A stretch of DNA of 64,000 nt from NCBI GenBank assembly GCA_010645155.1, contig CM021312.1:13921663-13985662 (forward strand), in the 5' to 3' direction. The notes under the pieces are model-generated. The model made no database searches and was not told the origin of the DNA. It saw only the letters and a list, made by a program, of their open reading frames with translations. This document shows, piece after piece, positions 12,968 to 24,495 of this stretch (position 1 is the stretch's first letter; each line of letters begins with the position of its first letter). Both the position numbers and the translations under genes were made by a program. Origin of the DNA: Tigriopus japonicus (Eukaryota > Arthropoda > Copepoda > Harpacticoida > Harpacticidae).

Positions 12968-13863
12968 CCGGGTGCGTCAAAATCCGCGGTACACTTTCAA
13001 AAGTCGGCATAGCTATTGGTGTGCGCTTTCTTTGATGCCTTTTGAAGTGTAGAACTGTTAACATGCACGTATTGAGCACTTGAACACGGGCGTTTGTTTT
13101 GATTTCTCCTCTTCAAACACTTCGAGACAACAATGTCCGAACAACGCCAAAAAATCGTCGCGCACCTTGAGGCTGGCATCAGTGTGAAAGACATTGTGAA
13201 CAACTTTGGGGTCACCAGTAACTTCGTCGACCGGGCCAAAAAGTTGTTTCAAGAGACAGGAGGCTTCAATATGAGAGAAAACAGCAGCGCACATCAAGGG
13301 ATGGGAAAAGGTTTGGCAGGTGGATCAATGGGACCTTGGCCAGCCACGGCTACAATCAGATCTTGGACAAGGAGGTCCTCCCATGGTTGGACGAGACCTA
13401 TGGCAAGGGAAACTACGTTTTTACTCAAGATGTGGCCCCGATTCACACATCAAAGCTGACGCAGAAGTTCCTGGAGGAGAAGCTGGTATCAGGAGGGCTT
13501 TGGTCAAAGTCATTGTGGCCACCATCATCACCAAACCTGAACCTTTTTGATTTCAGCATCTGGGTGCGTGTGGAGAGTGAGGCCTGTTGAACCAGTCACA
13601 GCAGTTTCACCACCATGAAGTCCGCCGTCCATGAGGTGTGGGCCAACATGCAAGAGGAGGACGTGGCCAAGACATGTAAGGGGTTCAGGCACCATGTGGA
13701 GAAGTGCATTGCAGCAGATGGAGGTGTTTTTGAGAAACAATTATTCATTGCCAAGCAATTATGAGATTGTCATCAGTAAAAAAGTTGTTCAATATTATTT
13801 CTTGATGCTAACTGTTGTTGAATGAAACATTTCAAAATGTACCGCGGATTCTGACGCACCCGG
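12968..13863 (+). mobile_element. Internally deleted Tc1/mariner element
   Basis: The element has 34-bp terminal inverted repeats (12968-13001 and 13830-13863, beginning CCGGGTGCGTCA, three or so mismatches) and is flanked by a TA duplication (12966-12967 and 13864-13865), as expected for this superfamily. At 896 bp it is shorter than a complete mariner (about 1.2-1.4 kb): the N-terminal DNA-binding part and the C-terminal catalytic part of the transposase remain, but the stretch carrying the first catalytic Asp is gone. It cannot be autonomous. The high TIR identity suggests that it is not very old. Confidence 0.93.
13133..13764 (+). pseudogene. Defective mariner-like transposase
   Basis: The N-terminal frame (13133) begins MSEQRQKIVAHLEAGISVKD, a helix-turn-helix typical of mariner-type transposases. 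A different frame (from 13336) carries LPWLDETYGKG, QDVAPIHTSK and WPPSSPNLNLFD, the last two being the second and third catalytic-Asp motifs. Counted in this copy, 39 residues separate those two Asp residues (13429 and 13549), unlike the 34 of classic mariner. A TGA at 13588 interrupts the frame, after which the usual tail (WANMQEEDVAKTCKGFRHHV, then IAADGG) continues to 13764. The frame change, nonsense codon and loss of the first Asp region make it a pseudogene. Confidence 0.9.
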
Positions 13864-13865
13864 TA

Positions 13866-14540
13866 GAGAATGGGGATGAATGGACTTTGGGGCCAATGAT
13901 CTTATCAAGAAATCTTAATTGTAGAGGAGAAACAAGGTGTATCTTGTTTGGAGGGTCCAATAAAATCAGATTCTAATCAGGGTACTCAAAACCCATAACC
14001 ACACTTGGTGAATTTGAAGTAAATTTGAATTCAAAATGTTCTTCCGTTTTACCATATTTTCAACAAAATCGTTCTGCTCAATGGTGTTTGGCCAAGACAA
14101 TTGGGACAAATTATGCCCAAGAATCGAAATCAGATAAATCAATCAAATAGGTATTTGATAGTTAACTAAAATTTTCAAAGAAAGTGAGGGGGTTTGGAGC
14201 AGAAAAATTAAAAAAAAGATAATGATCAGACAAAAAAAAGTGATGATTTGAAAGGGCTCTTTGCCAATGCCAAAAATGAAGGAAAAGGTTAAAATTAAAA
14301 AGTGACATTGCTTTAATAAGACTATTTTTGACAAAAGTAAAAGTTGATTTATAAACTAGACATAAACAACCTCTTTCCTAAACCAAGATTCAGGCAAAAA
14401 ATCTATCCAAGGTTCCTTTGCACAAACCATTAAAAAAGTCAACAATGTGCTCAGAAAAGGTTTTTTCTTCATCAAATCCCAACCCAAATAGAGAATATTT
14501 GAAATTGTGATTCCAATTTTTTAACCAGAAATACTTTCTT
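13866..14540. other. AT-rich, no gene seen
   Basis: This block between two transposons is rich in A and T runs with no coding signal. The last eight bases are the left target duplication of the following hAT element. Confidence 0.4.
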
Positions 14541-14860
14541 TAGTGATGGACCGAAAGCGCTTTCGGCCGAAATTTCGGTTTCGGTTTCGGTTATGCCTAC
14601 CGAAACCGAAAGCAGACATGCACTATAAAGGATTGAGTTTGTCAATAAAATTGAAAAAATTTTCGTCCAAAAACCTCTGAAATTTAAGTTTCACGATTTT
14701 TCAAAATTTGGGACTATCCAACATCCAGCAATTTGATTTAAAAGGTGAATTTTGCATTTATACAATTTTGTAGCCAGCTGCTTTCGGTTTCGGTTTCGGT
14801 TAAACCCTCTTTCGGCCGAAACTTTCGGTTTCGGTTATGAGCCCTTTCAGTCCATCACTA
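14541..14860. mobile_element. hAT-type MITE, TTTCGG family, complete copy
   Basis: The ends TAGTGATGGACCGAAAG and CTTTCAGTCCATCACTA are inverted repeats, and the flanks carry an identical 8-bp duplication ACTTTCTT (14533-14540 and 14861-14868), the hAT signature. The subterminal regions are packed with TTTCGG and CCGAAA motifs in both orientations and a TTTCGGCCGAAA palindrome on each side. The 320-bp interior has no open frame, so it is non-autonomous. A second copy in the opposite orientation meets the assembly gap at 45103, and a decayed one lies near 43459. Confidence 0.88.
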
Positions 14861-16585
14861 ACTTTCTTTGAACTGAGCATGTTATTAAAATACAAAAAAT
14901 AAAAAATAAAGGAAATTTTGGCCATCACTACTACTCATGACAATCTAATGAAATACCAATTGCGTCCTTTTATCAATTTCATTGCATCGAATGGGTCAGA
15001 AAACACATTTCTATGATGCCCTCTTATCCCCAAAAAAAAGTTCAAGTGTAGCTGTGACGCTTGAAGTGCTCATTACATTGTCAGATCACACTTTTGAATC
15101 ATGTGCATCCTCCCCATGATCATCAACAGAGCTGCTGCCATTGTCGTTGGGTCGTTATCAATGAGCATAGATTCGAGTCCCTCACATTAGATGGCACTTG
15201 CTCATTAGCTCGAATTAAGAGCCCGATAGATATGAATCACAACTCATTTGGAGAGAAAGGAAGAGAGGGAAAAAAGCTCAGAATGGAGAACGGACATTAG
15301 TAAGTAGGATGAGGAAATTGCCATTCTCCAGGATGTTCTCAACTTCATCCGTGAATATTATGCAGATGTGCTGCAAATATGGAGTGTCGTCCATAGAAAA
15401 GAGGCGTTAACGATTGTTTAAGAGACTTTCATTTATCAAATATCAGAACTTGATAAGGTCTAATCGGGCGATTTGCATGTGAGCCATAAACAATATTACG
15501 TGGATCGATGTGAGCACTTGGAAAAGTCCGAAGGATGTTATGCAACTCTAATTTAGACAAAGTAATTGATTTGAATATAGATACGTAAAAATGCAATTCA
15601 TATTTTCGTATTTTACCCGATGAATGTTAGTTTGAGGCGGACTGTTAACCACATTAGTAAATGTACTCGGAGTATACAGGTATCATACAAGTTCAAAGGG
15701 GAGCAATGAAAAACTTAAGTTACAACTTGCTCAGAGTATAAAGTCATTAAGGAAGGTGAAACATCTTGAGAACACTTGTATACCAATTGTGTAATAAATG
15801 TCCCTAAAGACTATCCAAAAATAGTCAATGTTCAAAATAACTTATTCATGCGAGTACAACAGAAACATATTCTGAAGTTTTGATGCCGACCAGAGAATAA
15901 AAATATCTTATGATTAGAAAGACTATGATTACTCAATTCAACCTTTTAGACAAAACTTTTTCAAGAAATTTTACGAAAAACAGCTACTTAGAATGAGTAT
16001 AATTTATGCATTAGCCATTAATATTTAGCAGAATGTTAATACCAAACTGTTTTGATCTTCCCACAACATGGAAAACACTTAAAAACAAATCAATGAATCC
16101 TGTGTTTTGTTTCAGTATAAACATACGACAAAGAGTTAAAATGATAACTGAATCCATTTACGTATCAAACGACATAATTGTCAATCAGAGTCTTATTTAT
16201 GTCTCAATCCCTTCGTCTTATCAAGCAGACCATCTCACTTTTCGCAAATTCAGCAGCTGTCTTCCAGTTATTTGATCAGAGCCATGAAAATGAAAACAAG
16301 TCCAAAGAATTCGAATTCCCCTTCTCAAGGTTGTAAAAAACCTGCTGATTGACCAATGTCGAGGCTACCTTAAAACCTAGCTGAGGGGGTAGTAAAAGGG
16401 GTAATTATCCAAGATTCGTTACGGCAATTAGTTTTACAACGTGCTACGACTTCTTCATTGTGATGCTACCCATTATTGGCTAATTTCTTCAGAAAACCCC
16501 TGCATGCCTTGGCGGCTCCAATGTCGATTTATAAAATGGATGTGGAACATAAATTCCGTGAATCTTACACTTGTTTCAATTCCAG
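14861..16585. other. No confident gene apart from one possible exon
   Basis: Mostly AT-rich DNA. It holds one splice-flanked open stretch (15085-15299, listed separately). No repeats or RNA genes were recognised. Confidence 0.35.
15085..15299 (+). CDS. Possible internal exon, unknown protein
   Basis: A 215-nt open stretch lies between a good acceptor (CATTACATTGTCAG) and a strong donor (TTA|GTAAGT). It encodes 71 residues with HVHPPHDHQQSCCHCRW near the start (a His/Cys cluster that could bind metal) and a basic end (GEKGREGKKLRMENGH). The exon ends with TA of a split codon, and each nearby acceptor I tried would complete a stop codon, so the downstream partner is unresolved. Chance is quite possible. 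Confidence 0.22.
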
Positions 16586-17013
16586 TTTCGCCTCCGGCCT
16601 TCAAGGACAGGAAACTGAATCACTCGACTCACCGGGTTATTTATGGACCTTCTTGTTGAATAGTTCAGGGGATTATCTAGGTCTGAGAGGCAAAGCCACG
16701 TCTGTGGTCAATTTAGCATCCTCTTCCATGGGAAGAATCTCGGTGGATGTGAGTGGAAATTATGTTATCAGGTGGCCAATGAGGTGTTGGAGGAAAGATG
16801 GACAAAAAAAACGAGGATCGGCTTCCGTTGACGTTGGCAGATTATTCAAATACTATGTGCTACCTATCAACGTTATGGTGTTACTTGGGAGTCCCCTCCG
16901 ATGAATGAAAGCAATTAGAGACAATCTCAGAACATGAATTGCACCCTAATGTTCAATTACACATTTTGCAGGGATATATTATATGGGGCACTTCGTCACT
17001 GCTCTTTGAGTAG
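16586..17013 (+). CDS. C-terminal two-exon model, unknown protein
   Basis: A strong acceptor (TTGTTTCAATTCCAG) opens an exon from 16586 to 16748, ending at donor GAT|GTGAGT. It encodes FASGLQGQETESLDSPGYLW, then FLLNSSGDYLGLRGKATS and VVNLASSSMGRISVD. The frame remains open upstream to 16476. The last exon (16972-17013) follows acceptor ACATTTTGCAG, joins in phase 0, and reads GYIIWGTSSLLFE before TAG. The intron is 223 nt. Codon composition in the first exon looks coding. No family is recognised, and no 5' exon with a start was found. Confidence 0.33.
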
Positions 17014-20000
17014 GGATGGGTCGGGCTAAGATTTTCCGGCTCCAAATCAGATTAAATCTGTTGAAATATATTCAACCCACAACAGTTTTATAATAACAGA
17101 GTATGGGGACAATATTTTTGGTCACCATTTTAATAGTGCAAGATTTTCTGAAAACACTGCAAAGGTAATGATGTGGTTGAAATTGTTGTTCGAAGTGGGA
17201 CGCATACTCTTCTAAATGTAGTGGCTCTAGGTAAATTAATACTAAAACGGTTTTTGACCATTGCCAAGAAAAAAACCCTGTCAAGTTTTATTTTTTTACT
17301 TCGATCCAAGATTATTGCACATTTCGTTGCTATTTTTACAGTACAGCTACAAAAGTTCGTGGAAGTTCCAAACCCATCGCTAGTTTTCAGTTTAAAAGTG
17401 CCTCAATCAACGTCTCTTTCAAATAATGGGTATTAATGAAACTAGTTTTGTCCTCTTCTTTGTTAGTTTATAAATAATAAACACCCGGTTTGCAGAAAAA
17501 GCATGTCTATTTCCAATTACTGGGCAATCGAAGACAATCTGGGAATCTTCTACGTTGCGTCCAGTTTGAGACAATTGCGTGGGAATTTTGAGCACTTGAC
17601 AAAGACCCAATCCTTGGGTTCGCTTCTTCTCACTTCCACGGATATTGACTCTTGACATGATTCCCTTTCATTTGCCACTAAATGTATCCTAATCAAACAT
17701 CTTGGCAAACCTCATATTGACAAAAGGACTCAATCGGAGTGTTGTCCCTGAAAAGTTATTGACTCTCCACAAGGTCTAATCTGAAGTATTTGTGGTGGGT
17801 TATAAAAGCATGATATTCCCCCCAAAATATTGGCCATAAAAAGTTCCCCGCTCTCCATGGGTGTCAGTCGGTCGCGAGAAGTGCTTGAGTGAACATTTCA
17901 GGCCATCCATGATGTGTCACACATCAGCCTGCGTGGATCGTGTGAGAACTGCGAACGGTAATCCAAAAGTAGACCGAGACTGACAAAACTGACTCTTTCC
18001 ACTGAAATTGAATCTGGTTAGCCTCGCTCCACCCTCGAATGGATGGAAAGACGAGCAACCGAGTGAGAACGGTGTCCATATCCTTGGGTATCCACTCCTA
18101 AATCTGGCCACGACATTAAACATAAACGTACTCTTGCCTAGGTTGCGTGATAGGCTCAAGGATGTGTTCCAATGAGATAAGCGGAACCCTCGTTTTAAAT
18201 GCCTCGCAACCTAGAGGAGTAAACATTGTTAACAAAAAAAGAAGCACCTAGATTCTAGATATCCAATGATTTCAGTAGATGATGGCATACATCAAACTCT
18301 TTGCCCGTTCCATGACAGTTTTTAGTGTCGCTCCCTGCATTGCTCTTTGCACCCGAGTGCATAAGCCATACAAGTAGGAGTCCTAGAAGAACAAGAAACA
18401 GCACTAGTTGTTGAAGTATAAAGCCTAGCTAGTATGGAGCGACCCCTGCTTCATAGAAAAGTGGACTGACGTGAATGTGAGGCAATAATCAGATGCAACA
18501 GTTGGGACAATGGGTTGGCTGGCGTTGCAGCTCGGAAACTGCACCTTTTCTGCACTTGGATCCAATCAGTCTGAATGGGATTCTACTCGTTCGGAAAATG
18601 TCACAAATATATGGATGTTCGATCGGCTATTGGCCATGGTTGCAGGGGCGGCTGCGAGGTTTGAAGAAGAAAACCCATTCACAGATGGCTCATGGACAAC
18701 CACCACCTCTTGTCAAACGGCTTCCCTTGTCAGTCTATGAGATTTTTACGGATGCCTCTCTGTGCTTGTTGCGTTGTATCATGAAAAGTTATAAATGAAA
18801 AATTAGGGGTTGTCTTAGTGGCTTTTGTCACGTTGTGCAGCACGATTGCGTCGAGCAAAGAGATTAACAGAGTGTACAATTGAACTTTGATCTAGATTAA
18901 ATTGCATTACTTACATTCATTCCTGTCCTTCTTAGGATCTATTCAAGGAATAATAGATGCATTAAAGATAGACTAATTGGTAATGAATCATCAACATTAT
19001 GATGTTGTCTCAAGGCCGAATCAGATATGAGAAAGGTGCTTTTAAAACATTAGGTGACATTTTCCTTGCTGATCCACTTAACTGCTTGACCGCTTTTCCC
19101 TATGCTCCACCCAATGGGAGTTTAAAATTCTATTCGACACGAGACCCAATTAGCTTGATTAAGAGTAAAGCAATTAATTGGTGAAACGGACAAGCCACAA
19201 AAGCATCAGCTATGAAGGCAATGAGTAGTTTCATAATACGGTTGTTCTAGACAAATCTGTTGATCTTTGGTAACCTTAAAAATTTGAAGGAGATCTGGAG
19301 ACCGTGAACAATGAGGGGATGTTGTACAATACTCATTGTATGACTTCTTGCAAGTATGATTCCTTGACAGCAATGACCTTTTGTTGCGGTTTATCTCTGG
19401 GGGCGCTTCCCCTTTTCTCAAGTGAAAAAATGCCGCCGACATATTAGCTTTTGTTTGATGGACCCCTTTTAGCTCAAGCGTTCATAATCCCGGCCTAACC
19501 AAAACACTGAGGATAATCCCTGCCGTCTACGCATTTCCATAACAAACATGTTCAACAGTTAACTCTAGATGAGGCAGAAAACGTGCCGACTAAAGTCTGA
19601 TGTGTGCAGGGGCCAAATTTGCCAGGTTCTCTGTTGTGGTGAGATCTTCAGCAGTGTTGCCTGAAGGTTTTGGTAACTCTGCACAGGATGTTGTTTATCA
19701 TTTCCAAGTATCATCAACATTGTCCAGGCTTCCTTTTAGCCCTGACCCTCCAACTGTAAACGAAATTTCAATTTCATCATCCAAATGTTGGGACTCCATA
19801 TCCCATCCTCAAAAAGGAGAAGTTAAAAAAACGCTCCTTGAACTTCCAAAGTTGCCACAGGAACCAGGATAAATGATTCCCTACCAACCCCCACAATAAC
19901 AACAACCATCATCATCATCAAGGCAACAGCCATGGAACAGGTGTCGGGGGATCAATTTAAAATGTGGCACCACTTCGGAACGATGATGTTGATGATGATG

Positions 20001-21805
20001 CTGCCATTAGCGATCATTACACGGTCAGAGGGATCCCTTGGTTTTGACCTAAAATTAGAGCTCAGCTCGATTAGATCTCGAGTTTTCTTTCCCACTCGGT
20101 TTTAGATGGACATGGCATGTTTTATTGTCTTAGGGTGAGAGGGAAGAGGTCTAAATGCATTGCTGGACATGAAAGTGCATGTATGAGGTACCTCAAAAAT
20201 CACGTCTAATGGGGCACCAATCTCTCTCTTTTGGCGGCGCTTCAAATCGCTGGTTGTTGCAAAGGTGTCAGAGCAACACCCTCAAAATCTATATGGACAA
20301 TATGATCCGCCATTCAGTAGTTCAAATTAAAGATGAACTTGTGAAGTATTTTTTGCAAAGCATAATCATTTTTGCTTAAAATGAAGATCTTGAGTCCAAG
20401 ACAATTAAAATGAGACGGATTTGGTTTATTTGATTATAATTCCAAAGCAGCTCAGGGATGCCATTTGATTGCAATGCTTTTAGAAACATAATTACACTTT
20501 TTCTTAATTTGAGCTCACATCATACAATTATTTTTAATCGCAAAAAATGCTACATATAAAACTAAAATATTTTCCTAAGTATGGAGACTTTGATTTATGC
20601 AACCATTTTGAAACATGTCAAGCAGCAAGAACAACAAAGTCGTAGATTGTCATGTTCATCAATACATTAATTATATACATTTCCATTAGAAAACAACTCC
20701 CAAAACATGGAGCCACTTAAAAAAGAGACATTCAGGTTACCAATTAACATGATTGCTTCCTACTTTCCAAATTGCCCTATCAAATTTTCTTGACAAAAAA
20801 AACTGACTCAAAACAATTTCAAGGTACAACACTGAATGTTTTGAAGTCCGCACACAACCGATTGCGTAACGGAGTCTTGGCTTCAAGCAAAATATTTACA
20901 GTGAGGTGATCATGATTCAGCCAGGCTCTCTCAGGAAATGAAAAGGCTTCCACATCTATATCTCAGTCAAGTGTCCAGGCCAGCAAGCTCGAACTTCATG
21001 TGTATATACCTAGTGTGTACGTATGTCTATGTGTAACGTCGCCGCTCATGAGCTCGGAATAGGTACGAGACTCCTGAAGGTAGTAGGGACCCGTTCATTG
21101 TAGTACCAACGGCTTTTGAGGCAACTTCTGCACAAGAATGGCTCAAATCAATCCGAGCAGAATCACAACACGACTGGAGTCACCACTGAAAATAGCCCTG
21201 TTTCATTTCGGACACGCACAAAAAGAGCCCCTCAAGAAGTGGGATTGAGGTGAAGATCGATTTACAATGAAGAACCGCAAAGTTTCATTGTCATTAATTT
21301 TCATGAGACGCAGCTTCTTGTGGTTGAAAAAGTACTCACTTCCTTTAGCTACAATTGATTTGTTAGAAAAAAACGCTTTGAAAAAGTTTCTTACTTGAGT
21401 AATAGGAATGGTAAATATTTTCTAGTATCTTTTCCAAATATCAATACATTTTGGTAATCTTTTGGCCAATAAGTTGTTTTGATATAAAAGATGAATTTTG
21501 AGCTCAAGTACTATTTCATGGGGATAAAAAACCATTCTGTTCAAAAACGTACTTTAGATCAATTACATTATAAATAATAAGTTAACAAGAGAAGGATTAA
21601 TGCATACCAAAGATAAATTTTAAAACTTTTTGAAAAAAGATTGATGGCTGAGTTATCACATGTTGGGCTGAGTCATCATTTCAAGTGTGGTTTAAATATG
21701 TTTTGATATTTTTATTGAATACAATCAAAGGTTGCAATAGGAAAAGTACTAGTCAGCAATAATATTATTCTTGTTTTGCAAGTACTTCTTTTTATCAAGT
21801 TTGTA
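17014..21805. other. No confident gene
   Basis: Long AT-rich stretch. At 18522-18737 a plus frame reads NCTFSALGSNQSEWDSTRSE and continues with several N-glycosylation sequons, but its acceptor is weak. At 19616-19872 another plus frame follows a GTGTGCAG acceptor. Neither has a partner exon. CAT/GAT trinucleotide runs occur near 19910 and 19985. TAGGGATGGG at 17011 resembles a hAT terminus, but no matching end was found. Confidence 0.35.
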
Positions 21806-22071
21806 TAGTCAAAGCTGGATATAAGAATTCTCATCTTGATCTAAGAAAATTTTACCCATGACCAAAATATTTATTCATCATCTTAAAATATCTAGTCAAA
21901 GCACTTGGATAAAAGAATAGTCAGTCAGCCAAAACATATTTATTCATGAATTGAGAGTAATTCTTCTATCAAGATATGTCATGTACTAAATGTGTATATT
22001 GGTCTACTGAAAGTACTCATTCATAATGATATTCTTCTTACATCAAGTATGCTTATATCCAACTTTGTTTA
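21806..22071. mobile_element. Non-autonomous TIR element, TA-flanked
   Basis: The left end TAGTCAAAGCTGGATATAAG and the right end, whose complement is TAAACAAAGTTGGATATAAG, are imperfect inverted repeats flanked by TA on both sides. That fits a Tc1/mariner/pogo-type miniature element of 266 bp. The interior contains two partly similar copies of a unit running from CAAAGC...GGATA to ATATTTATTCAT (about 21810 and 21897). No coding frame remains. The superfamily is inferred from the TA and the CTGGATATAA-like end. Confidence 0.5.
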
Positions 22072-24133
22072 TATATTAAATACATTCATGATATTCTATC
22101 TTCTCTTTGATTCTAATCAAGTTTAGAATAGTCCACTTCTCCATTGTTTTGGCAAACTCCAATCAAGTGTGGATGTCAGCATCACTTTGAAGGCATAAGA
22201 GGAACATCGAGCGATTAAAGAATCATTTCCTATCTCACCTCCTTAGTACATGGGGTCCTGTGTCAAAAGGCCAGGGCCCCTGGAAGCCTGCTCCTAGGGG
22301 TTTCCTTGCCTTGCTTGAATTGGTGGCCCTATTTGGAATTTGTTCGCGTAGTAGATTGATTGAACTTGAGGAATGTTGATGAGCGCCTTCCTATCGAGAA
22401 GTCCATTTGTCAAGAAAGCGCTCACTTGACACAAAAAGTGGCCCCAAAAAGTGACCTTCCACAAATGTTGCTCATTCATTGACGAGTTGTTCAAGGAGAC
22501 TGAACTGCAAGCACATATATTCTAATTGGAGATGTTCTTGATTGTACTCAAACTGAAAATAGACTTGTGGAATGGCGGATATTTTTGGAATCTGTGGAGC
22601 GGAAAAAGGGCAAAAAAGTTGACTTGAGTCAAATCCGTCTGTGAATGGAACCAAAGGTTAATCTCTAGAAGCGAGAGTCCAATATCTTTTATCCTTGGGC
22701 GCATACTTTTGTGAGATGCATGCACATAATATTTAACTGTTTTTGCTTGTCACTGATTAAGCCGAGTCCTTGCCGCATAATAATTGGATTGTGACAAACT
22801 GAAAAATGACTCGACCCGACCTCATTAAGATGTGATACGTCAATTTCATGCTGCTTGAGAAATTGAGAGCAATGGTGTGTCTTTTTTTCTGTCCTTTGCT
22901 TACGGAGTCGAGGAAATATGAGGGACTCCTACTTGCATGGACATGACTGACTTGTACTTGGTGAAAAAAAATTTACTCGCGCTCCAAAGCTTTGTGGTCC
23001 AGGCCGGCGTGTATGTACATGCAGAAAGGAGGCAACTGTATTTCTTGAGCTGATAAAAAAAGCGAATTCATGATTTTAAGAAGAAAACACAACAGTTCAT
23101 TAGCCTGCACATAAAAATGACTGGTCAACACGTCAAATAATTCATCAAATAAATTGACAAATATTTGCTAAAATTGTTCATGTATGACCCACACATGGTA
23201 CTAAGTTTGTTAGACATTTTGGACATTTTGGCAAGTATTTGCCATGTTTTTTGCTTTACAATTTGACGTGTGAACCAAAAAGCTTAGGATTAAAATTGAA
23301 AAAGTTAACACTTGGGTATTGATAATTTACCTAAAAGCTCCGGTTCTAATTTCCTTCAAAAGTGAAAGGACCTTTTATTTGTTCAAAAAAGTTTCTGAAA
23401 AGGATTAAATTAACACTTTTGTACTGACAAACTTTCTTGCTAGCTAACGTCAACAATTGTTATTTTTTTTGTAATCTTAATCTCAAGATAAAATTAAAAA
23501 AAAAACATTCTTTTTCACCCAATCAATGCCTTTTTCTTAAATAATGCGTTCACATTAATCATAAAGCTGAATTTCTTTGACAAGCAAATGAAATTGATCC
23601 AGTCCATTGTTTTAGTATTCCTGTTCTAGTCCACACACTGTTATTCAGATTTGCCCGCAAGGTATCCTATTCCTTGCGTCTCTCTGTCTACCAAGTTCAT
23701 ATTTGGCGTTTCTCATGATGCTCATGCATGGATTGTGGATGGCTTTGGAGAACCGTGAGATATTTCCATAATCATCTCATTAGTCTTGATTAATTCTGGC
23801 TTGTGCGCTCCACAGGACAACGAGATGGTCATATCTCGTGGAATTCTCAATCCATTCAAGCCACATTGCCACATTTATCTAACGTCACTTCATTGTTCAG
23901 TTGCTGATTTTTGAGATCTACCAAAGACGAACTTGATGTGCCCAAAAGCTCGGGTCAGATGTTTATTGTCCTCGTAAAAGGTGGGTCAGAATGGGAGGAG
24001 ACCTCAAATTTGCAGTCTTGAGAGTGCAATTAGCATGCTCTAATAGAGATCTCGACTAGAATGCACCCTAAAAGTTAGCTTCCCCTGATCCTCTTCAAAA
24101 AAAGAGCCAGACATTCTTTAGATAATCCCTTAC
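22072..24133. other. No confident gene
   Basis: AT-rich sequence. Minus-strand frames at 22725-22294 overlap one another and lack splice support. I see no repeats with defined ends. Confidence 0.35.
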
Positions 24134-24495
24134 CTCGGCGAACAATTCTACCTTTTTTGAGCACTCAAAAAAAGGTAGACCCCTTTTCAATCCATGGACG
24201 CTCTTTTTATTATATTGTTCAAAATGGAAAATTAGAAATGCTTAACAGAAGTCTTGGTTACGTTTCCGATATCGCGAATTGATGCCTTTGAGCTTTGGAA
24301 ACGATTTTTTTCCTCGCTCTTTCGATCTGATATCAAAAATTGATAAAAGGCTCGGCGTGTCTAAGAACGTTACGTGCCATTGTGTGGTCCAATTGATACC
24401 TATTATTTGAGGACAAAAGCAAATTTGGGCTCTCCCCTGAAAAATAATGGTGATCGCGAACCGACATTTTGTGGCTTTATCCATGAGATGAGAAT
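24134..24495 (-). pseudogene. Exon-like open frame broken by one stop
   Basis: On the minus strand a good acceptor (TATTCACCACTTGCAG) starts a frame at 24495 that stays open for 83 codons (including MDKATKCRFAITIIFQGRAQ) to TAA at 24242. It then continues in the same frame for 35 more codons (SVHGLKRGLPFFECSKKVEL region) to a strong donor GAG|GTAAGG at 24134. It could be a pseudo-exon, two exons with an unseen intron, or chance. A palindrome (CTACCTTTTTTGAG and its complement, about 24147-24176) sits in the second half, which weakens a coding reading. Confidence 0.2.

Noticed and set aside
13058..13297. Minus-strand ORFs over the mariner N-terminal region
   Set aside because: Antisense shadows of the transposase helix-turn-helix frame.
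15150..15190. tRNA-like GATTCGAGTCC box
   Set aside because: Flanking bases do not form a T-arm stem and no acceptor or anticodon arms are present. No tRNA, rRNA or snRNA was recognised anywhere in the window.
17011..17035. TAGGGATGGGTCGGG as a hAT left end
   Set aside because: No matching inverted end or 8-bp duplication downstream.
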